DNA of 64,000 nucleotides from an uncultured Bacteroidales bacterium (GCA_937995875.1 CALKIW010000039.1:9318-73317), one strand, 5' to 3'. Numbered from the stretch's first letter, positions 25,601-34,996 are shown. Notes: generated from the sequence alone by a model not told the origin. Numbers and translations: made by a program.

Positions 25601-28501
25601 AACGCCAAGATTGACGAGATACGAAACGGCTTCTCCGAATGGCTCGAAGAGCAGTCGCCGCAGTTCAAGGAGCGGCTTGTGACGATGTATAACCGCAAGT
25701 TCAACTGTTTCGTGCGCCCGCGCTACGACGGCTCCCATCAGACCTTTCCCGACCTCAACCTGAAAGGGCTGGCAAGCCGGGGTATCAAGAGCGTCTATCC
25801 CTCACAGATGGATTGCGTCTGGATGTTGAAACAGAACGGCGGCGGAATTTGCGACCACGAGGTGGGAACCGGTAAGACGCTGATAATGTGCATCGCCGCG
25901 CATGAGATGAAGCGTCTGAATTTGGCACACAAGCCGATGATTATCGGGCTGAAAGCCAACGTTGCGGAGATTGCAGCCACCTATCAGGCGGCATATCCCA
26001 ACGCACGTATTCTGTACGCTTCGGAGAAGGACTTTTCGACCGCCAACCGTGTGCGCTTCTTCAATAATATAAAGAACAACGACTACGATTGCGTCATCAT
26101 GTCGCACGACCAGTTCGGCAAGATACCGCAGTCGCCGGAATTGCAGCAGCGCATCCTGCAAGCAGAGCTTGACACGGTGGAGGAAAACCTCGAAGTGCTA
26201 CGGCAGCAGGGAAAGAACGTGTCGCGGGCGATGCTGAAAGGATTGGAGAAGCGCAAGCACAACCTTGAAGCGAAGCTGGAGAAGGTGGAACACGCCATAA
26301 AGTCACGCACGGACGACGTGGTGGATTTCAAGCAGATGGGCATCGACCACATCTTCATAGATGAGAGCCACCAGTTCAAGAATCTGACTTTCAACACGCG
26401 CCACGACCGTGTGGCGGGATTGGGAAACAGCGAGGGAAGCCAGAAGGCACTTAACATGCTCTTTGCCATACGCACCATACAGGAGCGCACAGGAAAAGAC
26501 TTGGGTGCGACCTTCCTCTCCGGCACGACTATCAGCAACTCACTGACTGAATTGTACCTGCTGTTCAAGTACCTGCGCCCGAAGGAGCTGGAACGGCAGG
26601 ACATAAGGTGTTTCGACGCTTGGGCGGCGATATTTGCCAAGAAGACGACGGATTTTGAATTTAACGTGACGAACAATGTGGTCCAGAAGGAGCGTTTCCG
26701 CTACTTCATCAAAGTGCCGGAGCTTGCCGCCTTCTATAATGAAATCACGGACTACCGCACGGCGGAGGATGTGGGCGTTGACCGTCCTGCCAAGAACGAG
26801 ATACTGCACCATATACCGCCCACGCCGGAACAGGAGGACTTCATACAGAAACTGATGCAGTTCGCCAAGACGGGCGATGCCACCTTGTTGGGCAGGCTGC
26901 CGCTTTCGGAAACGGAAGAAAAGGCGAAGATGCTCATCGCCACGGACTATGCCCGGAAAATGGCACTCGACATGCGCATGATAGACCCGAATTACGAAGA
27001 TCATCCCGACAACAAAGCGAGTCACTGTGCCAAGATGATCGCGGAGTATTATCAAAAATACGACGCCCAGAAAGGCACGCAGTTCGTTTTCTCTGATTTG
27101 GGGACATACCAGCCGGGCGACGGGTGGAACGTCTATTCGGAAATCAAGCGCAAACTGACGGAGGACTACGGTATACCGCCAAGCGAGGTGCGCTTCATTC
27201 AGGAGTGCAAGACCGACAAGGCGCGGAAGGCGGTGATAGACGCCATGAACGCCGGGACGGTGCGTGTGCTGTTCGGCTCTACCTCTATGCTCGGAACGGG
27301 TGTGAACGCCCAGAAACGGTGTGTGGCTATCCATCATCTCGATACGCCGTGGCGACCGTCCGACTTGCAACAGCGTGACGGACGCGGAGTTAGGGCAGGT
27401 AATGAGATTGCCAAACATTTCGCCGGGAACAACGTGGATGTAATCATCTACGCGGTGGAGAAGTCACTGGACAGCTACAAGTTCAACCTCCTGCACTGCA
27501 AGCAGACTTTCATAAGCCAGCTCAAAAGCGGTGCGATGGGTGCGCGTACCATCGACGAGGGGGCAATGGACGAAAAATCGGGCATGAATTTCTCGGAATA
27601 CATGGCGTTGCTCTCCGGCAATACCGACCTGTTGGACAAGGCGAAACTGGAAAAGCGGATCGCATCGCTCGAAGGGGAACGCAAGTCGTTCAACAAGGGC
27701 AAGCGTGATTCGGAGTTCAAGCTGGAGTCAAAGACCGGCGAGTTGCGCAACAACACGGCTTTCATAGATGCCATGACGGAGGACTGGAACCGCTTCCTGT
27801 CGGTGGTGCAGACCGACAAGGAGGGCAACCGCCTTAATATAATAAAGGTGGACGGAGTGGATTCCGCCGATGAGAAGGTCATCGGAAAGCGTTTGCAGGA
27901 GATAGCCAAGAATGCCACGACCGGAGGGTTGTACACGCAGGTCGGTGAACTTTACGGTTTTCCGATAAAGGTGGTGAGCGAAAGGATACTCAAAGAGGGA
28001 TTGGAGTTCACCGACAACCGCTTCGTGGTCGAGGGGAACTACAAGTACACCTACAACAACGGGCATCTGGCGATGGCTGACCCGTTGGCCGCCGCCCGCA
28101 ACTTCCTCAACGCGATGGAGAGGATACCCTCCATCATCGACCAGTACAAGGCGAAGAACGAGGTGCTGGAGATGGAGATACCGCAGTTACAGGAGATAGC
28201 GGGTAAGGTGTGGAAGAAGGAGGACGAGCTGAAGCAGTTGAAGTCCGAACTTGCCGCCCTTGACCGAAAAATTCAGCTGGAGCTTGCGCCACCCACGCCC
28301 GAAGTCGCAGAAAAGGAGAATGAAGGGCAACAGCTCAAGCCGGAAGCGGAAGATGTGAGGAACAGGCAGGCGCAATATCCCGAAAATGCACCGCCGCAGA
28401 TACGCAGTCCGGCGGATAGTATCGTTGCCAACCATGTCATAATCGGGCGTCCGGGACTGTATGCCAAGGAGGAAACCCGGTCCAAAGGATTGAAAATATA
28501 A
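22685..28501 (+). CDS. Giant N6-adenine methylase-like / SNF2-type helicase fusion
   Basis: A 1938-residue protein combining two enzymes. Near residues 130-137 is a SAM-binding motif (LEPSAGVGVFV), with SNIPFGD near 196 in the place of the NPPY catalytic motif, here altered to NIPF. A Pro/Lys/Glu-rich linker spans about 390-620. The second half is a superfamily 2 helicase: Walker A HEVGTGKTLIM near 1058, DESHQFKNL near 1225, STSMLGTGVNAQ, and motif VI LQQRDGRGVRAG near 1562. A coiled-coil tail ends it. Such proteins are common in Bacteroides ICEs and large plasmids; proposed roles are DNA processing or protection from restriction, none proven. The gene is intact. Confidence 0.85.
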   Translation: MAFNRKQKLRDNIEAIRTAFILDRENRTATTEERAILQRYCGFGGLKCILNPAKELTDAVRWAKSDLELFAPTVELHRLIRENSKDETEYKRFVDSLKASVLTAFYTPKEITDTIADVLADYSVRPARMLEPSAGVGVFVDSMLRHSPNADVMAFEKDLLTGTILRHLYPDQKMRTCGFEKIERPFNNYFDLAVSNIPFGDIAVFDAEFQRSDSFGRRSAQKTIHNYFFLKGLDAVRDGGIVAFITSQGVLNSTKTSVRNELFSQANLVSAIRLPNNLFTDNAGTEVGSDLIVLQKNLSKKEMSQDERLMTVIQTDTKTALTDNAYFIHHPERIVHTMAKLDTDPYGKPAMVYLHEGKAAGIAGDLRRMLDEDFHYRLAMRLYSGSIRQAGTEEKVAVQNKVERPAIKLETVSSAQTVETPTEKPQPADEKPEIEPRPQYSAGVQLTLLDLWGMTEEVSQPKTSKKKKTVKKAVTAKSTPPKPKVTVTPTAPTAKPAMENKEVKAENTAKPADPDDIYATLDWDTNPPINGFYEMMMGLTPERRKELRELARQHNEKQVAEKTEVKAVPETSREQPRQEETQPEAVAAPAVTDTPSEAVGTFLFPDIEAEKPKEEVVDLSPRAYHRTPEMHLREGSLVADRGRHNIGYLKDITPYGATFQPLDLKGYQKEKALLYVSLRDAYERLYRYESLRREANVPWREHLNTCYDEFVMRYGNLNAKQNVKLVMMDAGGRDILSLERMENGKFVKADIFEHPVSFAVESHANVGSPEEALSASLNKYGTVNLDYMREITDSTAEDLLTALQGRIYYNPLVTGYEIKDRFIAGNVIEKAERIEAWMGDNPENERMPEVKQALEALKDAEPQRIAFEDLDFNFGERWIPTGVYAAYMSRLFDTEVKIAYSASMDEFSVVCGYRTMKITDEFLVKGYYRNYDGMHLLKHALHNTCPDMMKSIGKDEHGNDIKMRDSEGIQLANAKIDEIRNGFSEWLEEQSPQFKERLVTMYNRKFNCFVRPRYDGSHQTFPDLNLKGLASRGIKSVYPSQMDCVWMLKQNGGGICDHEVGTGKTLIMCIAAHEMKRLNLAHKPMIIGLKANVAEIAATYQAAYPNARILYASEKDFSTANRVRFFNNIKNNDYDCVIMSHDQFGKIPQSPELQQRILQAELDTVEENLEVLRQQGKNVSRAMLKGLEKRKHNLEAKLEKVEHAIKSRTDDVVDFKQMGIDHIFIDESHQFKNLTFNTRHDRVAGLGNSEGSQKALNMLFAIRTIQERTGKDLGATFLSGTTISNSLTELYLLFKYLRPKELERQDIRCFDAWAAIFAKKTTDFEFNVTNNVVQKERFRYFIKVPELAAFYNEITDYRTAEDVGVDRPAKNEILHHIPPTPEQEDFIQKLMQFAKTGDATLLGRLPLSETEEKAKMLIATDYARKMALDMRMIDPNYEDHPDNKASHCAKMIAEYYQKYDAQKGTQFVFSDLGTYQPGDGWNVYSEIKRKLTEDYGIPPSEVRFIQECKTDKARKAVIDAMNAGTVRVLFGSTSMLGTGVNAQKRCVAIHHLDTPWRPSDLQQRDGRGVRAGNEIAKHFAGNNVDVIIYAVEKSLDSYKFNLLHCKQTFISQLKSGAMGARTIDEGAMDEKSGMNFSEYMALLSGNTDLLDKAKLEKRIASLEGERKSFNKGKRDSEFKLESKTGELRNNTAFIDAMTEDWNRFLSVVQTDKEGNRLNIIKVDGVDSADEKVIGKRLQEIAKNATTGGLYTQVGELYGFPIKVVSERILKEGLEFTDNRFVVEGNYKYTYNNGHLAMADPLAAARNFLNAMERIPSIIDQYKAKNEVLEMEIPQLQEIAGKVWKKEDELKQLKSELAALDRKIQLELAPPTPEVAEKENEGQQLKPEAEDVRNRQAQYPENAPPQIRSPADSIVANHVIIGRPGLYAKEETRSKGLKI

Positions 28502-28993
28502 CCTAAGGAATTTTATCTGAAGTATTAATAAGGGCTATCCCAAAAGGTCTAAAAGTAAATTTTATCCTTTCTGCAAGTATCTATAGGATGGCAACTGCAT
28601 TTTTTTCTTTTTGGGCAGCCCTTATTAAAATTTATTCTTATTTTAGGTTATATACATTCATGTCCATTTATGTAAAAAATTCCTGCTGACCTTGTTTATG
28701 TCTTGTCAGTCACCATTTGCAAAACCATATTTGACCCTCAAAGAGGCTGAATTTGATAAGTAACTTGCTACATACTCATAATAAGGAGCTAAATAGAACA
28801 CGAATGGGAAATACACAAATGCTAAACTAAAGAAGATATTGGCCAAAATAAACGCTATACCGAGAGAGAAACTTGATTTTTCAACTTCCTAAAACGGTGT
28901 TGTTCAAACATTTCTACTTATTTGTACTTGCCAGTTGAACCTACGCTTCCCTAATAAAATGTCTATGGTAAAAAGTTAAAAAATCCTCCCACT
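28502..28993. other. Gene-poor stretch between the helicase and the tetQ promoter
   Basis: About 490 AT-rich bases with no convincing ORF. It contains a roughly 100-base structure bounded by inverted repeats (28527-28626) and otherwise only short A/T-rich runs. This is the junction between the GC-rich left part of the element and the AT-rich tetQ-rte region, and so a likely old recombination boundary. Confidence 0.5.
28527..28626. repeat. MITE-like or insertion-sequence remnant with terminal inverted repeats
   Basis: AATAAGGGCTATCCCAAAAG at 28527-28546 is matched by CTTTTTGGGCAGCCCTTATT at 28607-28626 with two mismatches. The interior of about 60 bases has no ORF. The size and arm structure suggest an internally deleted IS or MITE; it could alternatively be a large terminator hairpin after the helicase gene. 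Confidence 0.55.
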
Positions 28994-29024
28994 TTTGTTA
29001 GATATATTTTTTTGTGTAATTTTG
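28994..29024 (+). promoter_or_regulatory. Promoter of the tetQ-rteA-rteB operon
   Basis: TTTG (28994-28997), 19 bases, then TAATTTTG (29017-29024): a perfect match to the Bacteroides -33/-7 consensus. Transcription should begin near 29031, giving a leader of about 130 bases, the length known for the CTnDOT tetQ leader. Confidence 0.85.
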
Positions 29025-29030
29025 TAATCG

Positions 29031-29158
29031 TTATGCGGCAGTAATAATATACATATTAATACGAGTTAGTAATCCTGTAGTTCTCATATGCTACGAGGAG
29101 GTATTAAAAGGTGCGTTTCGACAATGCATCTACTGTAGTATATTATTGCTTAATCCAA
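29031..29158 (+). promoter_or_regulatory. tetQ leader, translational attenuator
   Basis: The roughly 128-base leader contains a tiny ORF, ATG CGG CAG TAA (29033-29044), coding Met-Arg-Gln. In CTnDOT a three-residue leader peptide and alternative RNA hairpins hold back tetQ translation until tetracycline slows ribosomes. That this particular MRQ frame is the leader peptide is my inference from its position and length. A GAGGAGG sequence at 29095-29101 lies nearer the upstream ATG at 29111 than the real start. Confidence 0.65.
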
Positions 29159-31084
29159 ATGAATATTATAAATTTAGGAATTCTTGCTCACATTGATGCA
29201 GGAAAAACTTCCGTAACCGAGAATCTGCTGTTTGCCAGTGGAGCAACGGAAAAGTGCGGCCGTGTGGATAATGGTGACACCATAACGGACTCTATGGATA
29301 TAGAGAAACGTAGAGGAATTACTGTTCGGGCTTCTACGACATCTATTATCTGGAATGGAGTGAAATGCAATATCATTGACACTCCGGGACACATGGATTT
29401 TATTGCGGAAGTGGAGCGGACATTCAAAATGCTTGATGGAGCAGTCCTCATCTTATCCGCAAAGGAAGGCATACAAGCGCAGACAAAGTTGCTGTTCAGT
29501 ACTTTACAAAAACTGCAAATCCCGACAATTATATTTATCAATAAAATTGACCGTGCCGGTGTGAATTTAGAGCGTTTGTATCTGGATATAAAAACAAATC
29601 TGTCTCAAGATGTCCTGTTTATGCAAACTGTTGTCGATGGATCGGTTTATCCGATTTGCTCCCAAACATATATAAAGGAAGAATACAAAGAATTTGTATG
29701 CAACCATGACGACGATATATTAGAACGATATTTGGCGGATAGCGAAATTTCACCGGCTGATTATTGGAATACGATAATCGCTCTTGTGGCAAAAGCCAAA
29801 GTCTATCCGGTGCTACATGGATCAGCAATGTTCAATATCGGTATCAATGAGTTGTTGGACGCCATTTCTTCTTTTATACTTCCTCCGGCATCAGTCTCAA
29901 ACAGACTTTCAGCTTATCTCTATAAGATAGAGCATGACCCCAAAGGGCATAAAAGAAGTTTTCTTAAAATAATTGACGGAAGTCTGAGACTTCGAGACGT
30001 TGTAAGAATCAACGATTCGGAAAAATTCATCAAGATTAAAAATCTAAAGACTATTTATCAGGGCAGAGAGATAAATGTTGATGAAGTGGGTGCCAATGAT
30101 ATCGCGATTGTAGAAGATATAGAAGATTTTCGAATCGGAGATTATTTAGGTACTAAACCTTGTTTGATTCAAGGGTTATCTCATCAGCATCCCGCTCTCA
30201 AATCCTCCGTCCGGCCAAACAGGCCCGAAGAGAGAAGCAAGGTGATATCCGCTCTGAATACATTGTGGATTGAAGACCCGTCTTTGTCCTTTTCCATAAA
30301 CTCATATAGTGATGAATTGGAAATCTCGTTATATGGTTTGACCCAAAAGGAAATCATACAGACATTGCTGGAAGAACGATTTTCCGTAAAGGTCCATTTT
30401 GATGAGATCAAGACTATCTACAAAGAACGACCTATAAAAAAGGTCAATAAGATTATTCAGATCGAAGTACCACCCAACCCTTACTGGGCCACAATAGGGC
30501 TGACTCTTGAACCCTTACCGTTAGGGGCAGGGTTGCAAATCGAAAGTGACATCTCCTATGGTTATCTGAACCATTCTTTTCAAAATGCCGTTTTTGAAGG
30601 GATTCGTATGTCTTGCCAATCTGGTTTACATGGATGGGAAGTGACAGATCTGAAAGTAACTTTTACTCAAGCCGAGTATTATAGCCCGGTAAGTACACCT
30701 GCTGATTTCAGACAGCTGACCCCTTATGTCTTCAGGCTGGCTTTGCAACAGTCAGGTGTGGACATTCTCGAACCGATGCTCTGTTTTGAGTTGCAGATAC
30801 CCCAAGTAGCGAGTTCCAAAGCTATTACAGATTTGCAAAAACTGATGTCTGAGATTGAAGACATCAGTTGTAATAATGAGTGGTGTCATATTAAAGGGAA
30901 AGTTCCATTAAATACAAGTAAAGACTATGCCTCAGAAGTAAGTTCGTACACTAAGGGCTTAGGCATTTTTATGGTTAAGCCATGTGGGTATCAAATAACA
31001 AAAGACGGTTATTCTGATAATATCCGCATGAACGAAAAAGATAAACTTTTATTCATGTTCCAAAAATCAATGTCATTAAAATAA
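29159..31084 (+). CDS. tetQ: Tetracycline resistance ribosomal protection protein TetQ
   Basis: A 641-residue EF-G-like GTPase that removes tetracycline from the ribosome. The start at 29159 (MNIINLGILAHIDAGKT) is the accepted TetQ N-terminus; an in-frame ATG or GTG at 29111 would add 16 residues and is sometimes annotated. G motifs are AHIDAGKT, RGIT, DTPGH and NKID. The C-terminal domain ends with KDKLLFMFQKSMSLK, close to the decoding-centre loop region. The stop overlaps the ATG of rteA by one base (TAATG), so the operon is translationally linked. Its low GC against the tra genes suggests that the tet-rte segment entered separately. Confidence 0.97.
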   Translation: MNIINLGILAHIDAGKTSVTENLLFASGATEKCGRVDNGDTITDSMDIEKRRGITVRASTTSIIWNGVKCNIIDTPGHMDFIAEVERTFKMLDGAVLILSAKEGIQAQTKLLFSTLQKLQIPTIIFINKIDRAGVNLERLYLDIKTNLSQDVLFMQTVVDGSVYPICSQTYIKEEYKEFVCNHDDDILERYLADSEISPADYWNTIIALVAKAKVYPVLHGSAMFNIGINELLDAISSFILPPASVSNRLSAYLYKIEHDPKGHKRSFLKIIDGSLRLRDVVRINDSEKFIKIKNLKTIYQGREINVDEVGANDIAIVEDIEDFRIGDYLGTKPCLIQGLSHQHPALKSSVRPNRPEERSKVISALNTLWIEDPSLSFSINSYSDELEISLYGLTQKEIIQTLLEERFSVKVHFDEIKTIYKERPIKKVNKIIQIEVPPNPYWATIGLTLEPLPLGAGLQIESDISYGYLNHSFQNAVFEGIRMSCQSGLHGWEVTDLKVTFTQAEYYSPVSTPADFRQLTPYVFRLALQQSGVDILEPMLCFELQIPQVASSKAITDLQKLMSEIEDISCNNEWCHIKGKVPLNTSKDYASEVSSYTKGLGIFMVKPCGYQITKDGYSDNIRMNEKDKLLFMFQKSMSLK

Positions 31085-33402
31085 TGGAGCGGTCAGGAAA
31101 TTTCTATAAGGCAATACGGTTGGGATATATACTTATCTCCATTCTTATCGGATGTATGGCATATAATAGCCTCTATGAATGGCAGGAGATAGAAGCATTA
31201 GAACTTGGCAATAAAAAAATAGACGAGCTCCGAAAAGAAATAAACAATATCAATATTCAAATGATAAAATTTTCTCTATTGGGTGAAACAATACTGGAAT
31301 GGAACGATAAAGATATCGAGCATTACCATGCACGGCGTATGGCAATGGACAGTATGCTCTGCCGTTTCAAGGCCACCTATCCAGCAGAGCGCATCGATAG
31401 TGTGCGCAGTCTTTTAGAGGATAAGGAACGACAGATGTTCCAGATAGTCCGGTTAATGGATGAACAACAATCTATTAACAAGAAGATAGCCAATCAAATT
31501 CCGGTTATTGTACAGAAAAGTGTGCAGGAACAGTCCAAAAAGCCAAAACGAAAAGGTTTCTTAGGCATATTCGGCAAAAAAAAGGAAGTAACTCCAGCAG
31601 TATCAACCACTATCCTTCATTCGGTCAATAGAAACGTAATCAGCGAACAGAAAGTGCAGGATCGCCAATTGTCGGAACAAGCCGACAGCCTTGCAGCTCG
31701 TAATGCAGAACTTAACAGACAACTGCAAGAATTGATTTGCCAAATAGAAGAAAAGGTACAAACCGAACTGCAAAGCCGGGAAAACGAAATAGTTGCCATG
31801 CGTGAAAAGTCATTTATGCAAGTAGGCGGTTTAATGGGATTCGTTCTTCTATTGTTGTTAATTTCCTACATCATCATACATCGTGATGCAAAAAGCATTA
31901 AACAATACAAGCACAAGACAACTGATTTGATAAGGCAACTGGAACAATCCGTACAACGGAACGAGGCACTGATAACGTCAAGGAAGAAGGCGGTACATAC
32001 TATCACCCATGAACTGCGCACACCGCTGACAGCAATAACAGGCTATGCCGGACTGATACGGAAAGAACAGTGTGAGGATAAGTCCGGGCAGTATATCCAA
32101 AACATACTGCAATCCTCCGACCGTATGCGGGATATGCTTAACACTTTGCTTGACTTCTTCCGCCTGGACAACGGCAAGGAACAGCCCCGTCTGTCACCCT
32201 GCCGGATTTCAGCAATCACGCACACACTTGAAACGGAGTTCATGCCTGTTGCCGTGAACAAAGGGCTGTCCTTGTCCGTGAAGACTGGACACGATGCCAT
32301 TGTATTGACCGACAAAGAGCGAATAATACAAATCGGGAATAACCTGCTGTCAAACGCTGTCAAGTTCACAGAAGAAGGCGGTGTTTCTTTGATTACTGAA
32401 TATGATAATGGAGTTCTGACACTGGTCGTTGAAGATACAGGTACAGGCATGACAGAAGAGGAACAGAAACAAGCGTTCGGTGCGTTTGAACGTCTATCAA
32501 ATGCCGCCGCAAAGGAGGGTTTCGGGCTTGGGCTTGCCATAATGCGTAATATTGTGTCGATGCTTGGCGGAACAATCCGTTTAGACAGCAAGAAAGGGAA
32601 AGGCAGTCGTTTCACAGTTGAAATTTCTATGCAGGAAGCTGAAGAACAGCTTGGATATACAAGCAATACACCTGTTTATCATAACAATAAATTCCATGAT
32701 GTTGTCGCCATTGACAATGATGAGGTATTACTTCTGATGCTGAAAGAGATGTATTCCCAAGAAGGAATACACTGCGACACTTGCACCGATGCTGCGGCAC
32801 TGATGGAAATGATACGCCAGAAAGAATACAGCCTGTTGCTGACAGACTTGAATATGCCCGATATAAACGGTTTCGAATTGCTGGAACTGTTGCGTTCGTC
32901 CAACGTGGGCAATTCACCAACAATCCCGGTGGTTGTGGCAACCGCTTCGGGCAGTTGTAACAAAGGGGAACTATTGGCAAAAGGCTTTGCCGGATGCCTG
33001 TTCAAACCGTTCTCCATATCGGAACTGATGGAGGTTTCCGACAGGTGTGCCATAAAAGCGACACCGGACGGGAAACCGGACTTTTCCGCCTTATTGTCCT
33101 ATGGCAATGAAGCCGTCATGCTGGAAAAGTTGATAACTGAAACAGAAAAGGAAATGCAGGCGGTACGGGATGCAGCAAAAGAAAAAGACCTGCAAAAGCT
33201 GGATTCCCTGATCCACCACCTGCGCAGTTCGTGGGAGGTGCTCCGTGCCGACCAACCGCTGAATGTACTTTACGGATTGCTTCGTGGCGATGCTCTCCCG
33301 GATGGTGAAGCGTTAAGCCATGCCGTGACTGCCGTGCTGGATAAGGGAGTGGAAATAATACGGTTGGCAGAAGAGGAAAGGAGAAAATACGAAGATGAAT
33401 AA
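31084..33402 (+). CDS. rteA: RteA, hybrid sensor histidine kinase
   Basis: A 772-residue membrane sensor. An N-terminal membrane helix (LGYILISILIGCMAYNSLYEW) and a second near residue 250 (VGGLMGFVLLLLLISYIIIH) enclose a sensing region with long coiled coils. The kinase core holds HELRTPLTAITGYAG with the phosphorylated His near residue 309, NNLLSNAVKFTEEGG, DTGTGMTEEE and FGLGLAI. A receiver domain follows (LLLTDLNMPDINGFELL) and a C-terminal histidine phosphotransfer-like segment (LDSLIHHLRSSWEVL). RteA senses an unknown signal and phosphorylates RteB. The C-terminus overlaps rteB by 8 bases. Confidence 0.95.
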   Translation: MERSGNFYKAIRLGYILISILIGCMAYNSLYEWQEIEALELGNKKIDELRKEINNINIQMIKFSLLGETILEWNDKDIEHYHARRMAMDSMLCRFKATYPAERIDSVRSLLEDKERQMFQIVRLMDEQQSINKKIANQIPVIVQKSVQEQSKKPKRKGFLGIFGKKKEVTPAVSTTILHSVNRNVISEQKVQDRQLSEQADSLAARNAELNRQLQELICQIEEKVQTELQSRENEIVAMREKSFMQVGGLMGFVLLLLLISYIIIHRDAKSIKQYKHKTTDLIRQLEQSVQRNEALITSRKKAVHTITHELRTPLTAITGYAGLIRKEQCEDKSGQYIQNILQSSDRMRDMLNTLLDFFRLDNGKEQPRLSPCRISAITHTLETEFMPVAVNKGLSLSVKTGHDAIVLTDKERIIQIGNNLLSNAVKFTEEGGVSLITEYDNGVLTLVVEDTGTGMTEEEQKQAFGAFERLSNAAAKEGFGLGLAIMRNIVSMLGGTIRLDSKKGKGSRFTVEISMQEAEEQLGYTSNTPVYHNNKFHDVVAIDNDEVLLLMLKEMYSQEGIHCDTCTDAAALMEMIRQKEYSLLLTDLNMPDINGFELLELLRSSNVGNSPTIPVVVATASGSCNKGELLAKGFAGCLFKPFSISELMEVSDRCAIKATPDGKPDFSALLSYGNEAVMLEKLITETEKEMQAVRDAAKEKDLQKLDSLIHHLRSSWEVLRADQPLNVLYGLLRGDALPDGEALSHAVTAVLDKGVEIIRLAEEERRKYEDE

Positions 33403-34717
33403 GACAAAAATAATTGTGGTGGAAGACAACATCGTGTATTGCGAATATGTCTGCAATATGCTGTCACGGGAGGGCTACCGCAATATGAAGGCTTACCACC
33501 TCTCAACCGCGAAGAAACATCTGCAACAGGCAACAGATAATGATATCGTGGTTGCCGACCTGCGTCTGCCTGACGGCAGTGGCATAGACCTTTTGTGCTG
33601 GATGCGAAAGGAGGGAAAGATGCAGCCCTTCATCATTATGACCGACTACGCCGAAGTTAATACCGCCGTGGAAAGCATGAAACTCGGCTCGATAGACTAT
33701 ATTCCCAAACAGCTTGTGGAGGATAAACTTGTCCCCCTGATCCGTTCCATACTGAAAGAACGTCAGGCAGGACAACGCCGTATGCCTATATTCGCCCGTG
33801 AAGGTTCCGCCTTTCAGAAAATCATGCACCGCATAAGGCTGGTAGCCGCCACCGATATGAGCGTGATGATATTTGGTGAGAACGGCACGGGCAAGGAGCA
33901 TATTGCCCACCTGTTGCATGACAAGAGCAAACGTGCAGGCAAGCCATTTGTGGCGGTGGACTGCGGTTCACTCTCCAAAGAGCTTGCACCGTCGGCTTTC
34001 TTCGGACACGTCAAAGGTGCATTTACAGGTGCGGACAATGCCAAGAAAGGATATTTCCATGAGGCGGAAGGCGGCACGTTGTTTCTGGACGAGGTAGGAA
34101 ACCTCGCGTTGGAAACCCAACAGATGTTGCTCCGTGCCATACAGGAGAGGCGGTATCGCCCGGTCGGAGACAAGGCAGACCGGAATTTCAATGTCCGCAT
34201 CATCGCTGCTACCAATGAAGATTTGGAGGTATCGGTGAATGAAAAGCGTTTTCGGCAGGATCTTCTGTACCGCCTGCACGACTTCGGGATAACCGTTCCT
34301 CCGTTGCGTGACTGTCAAGAAGACATTATGCCGCTGGCAGAGTTCTTCCGTGATATGGCAAACAGAGAGCTGGAGTGTAGCGTGAGCGGGTTCAGTTCCG
34401 AAGCACGTAAAGCGTTGCTGACACACGCATGGCCGGGCAACGTGCGGGAACTTCGGCAGAAAGTTATGGGTGCTGTATTGCAGGCGCAGGAAGGTGTTGT
34501 CATGAAAGAGCATCTGGAACTTGCCGTGACGAAACCGACCTCTACTGTCAGCTTCGCCTTGCGCAATGACGCGGAGGATAAGGAGCGGATATTGCGTGCG
34601 TTGAAACAGGCAAACGGCAACCGGAGTGTCGCCGCAGAACTGCTCGGCATAGGCAGGACAACACTATACAGCAAACTTGAAGAGTATGGACTTAAATATA
34701 AATTCAAGCAATCATAG
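33395..34717 (+). CDS. rteB: RteB, NtrC-type response regulator
   Basis: A 440-residue transcriptional activator. The receiver domain has VVEDNIVYCEY and the phosphoacceptor aspartate in VVADLRLPDGSG. The central AAA+ domain has GENGTGKEH (Walker A), the GAFTGAD loop that contacts sigma-54 in NtrC proteins, LFLDEVGN (Walker B) and RRYRPVGDK. A Fis-type HTH ends the protein (NRSVAAELLGIGRTTLYSKLEEYG). In CTnDOT, RteB activates rteC transcription. It overlaps rteA, completing the tetracycline-induced operon. Confidence 0.95.
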   Translation: MNKTKIIVVEDNIVYCEYVCNMLSREGYRNMKAYHLSTAKKHLQQATDNDIVVADLRLPDGSGIDLLCWMRKEGKMQPFIIMTDYAEVNTAVESMKLGSIDYIPKQLVEDKLVPLIRSILKERQAGQRRMPIFAREGSAFQKIMHRIRLVAATDMSVMIFGENGTGKEHIAHLLHDKSKRAGKPFVAVDCGSLSKELAPSAFFGHVKGAFTGADNAKKGYFHEAEGGTLFLDEVGNLALETQQMLLRAIQERRYRPVGDKADRNFNVRIIAATNEDLEVSVNEKRFRQDLLYRLHDFGITVPPLRDCQEDIMPLAEFFRDMANRELECSVSGFSSEARKALLTHAWPGNVRELRQKVMGAVLQAQEGVVMKEHLELAVTKPTSTVSFALRNDAEDKERILRALKQANGNRSVAAELLGIGRTTLYSKLEEYGLKYKFKQS

Positions 34718-34739
34718 CCCGTAATTCACTGAATTTGGC

Positions 34740-34748
34740 TATCTTTGC
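34740..34748 (+). promoter_or_regulatory. -7 box upstream of the reductase-like gene
   Basis: TATCTTTGC lies 23 bases after the rteB stop. If used, it gives the reductase-like gene a leader of about 240 bases. The leader contains two symmetric words, GGCG-ATTGGCAGGAGCTTTT-CGCC around 34766-34791 and TGCTATGCTTACGCATAGCG around 34871-34892. Confidence 0.5.
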
Positions 34749-34996
34749 ATAACATTTGAGAAAAACGGCGATTGGCAGGAGCTTTTCGCCGCCAACATAT
34801 AGGATAAGACCGCAAGGCGTTTCAAGCGAAAATCTGGTAAATTGGAACTACGGAGACGATTGCGTGATGCTTATGCTATGCTTACGCATAGCGTGCATTC
34901 ACGTACTCTCCGTAAAGGCTTTACCAGAGCCATCGCTTGAAGGTAGTGTGAATTGCACGCTACTTTTTTACCCTTGCCTAACGAAAGGAAACGATT

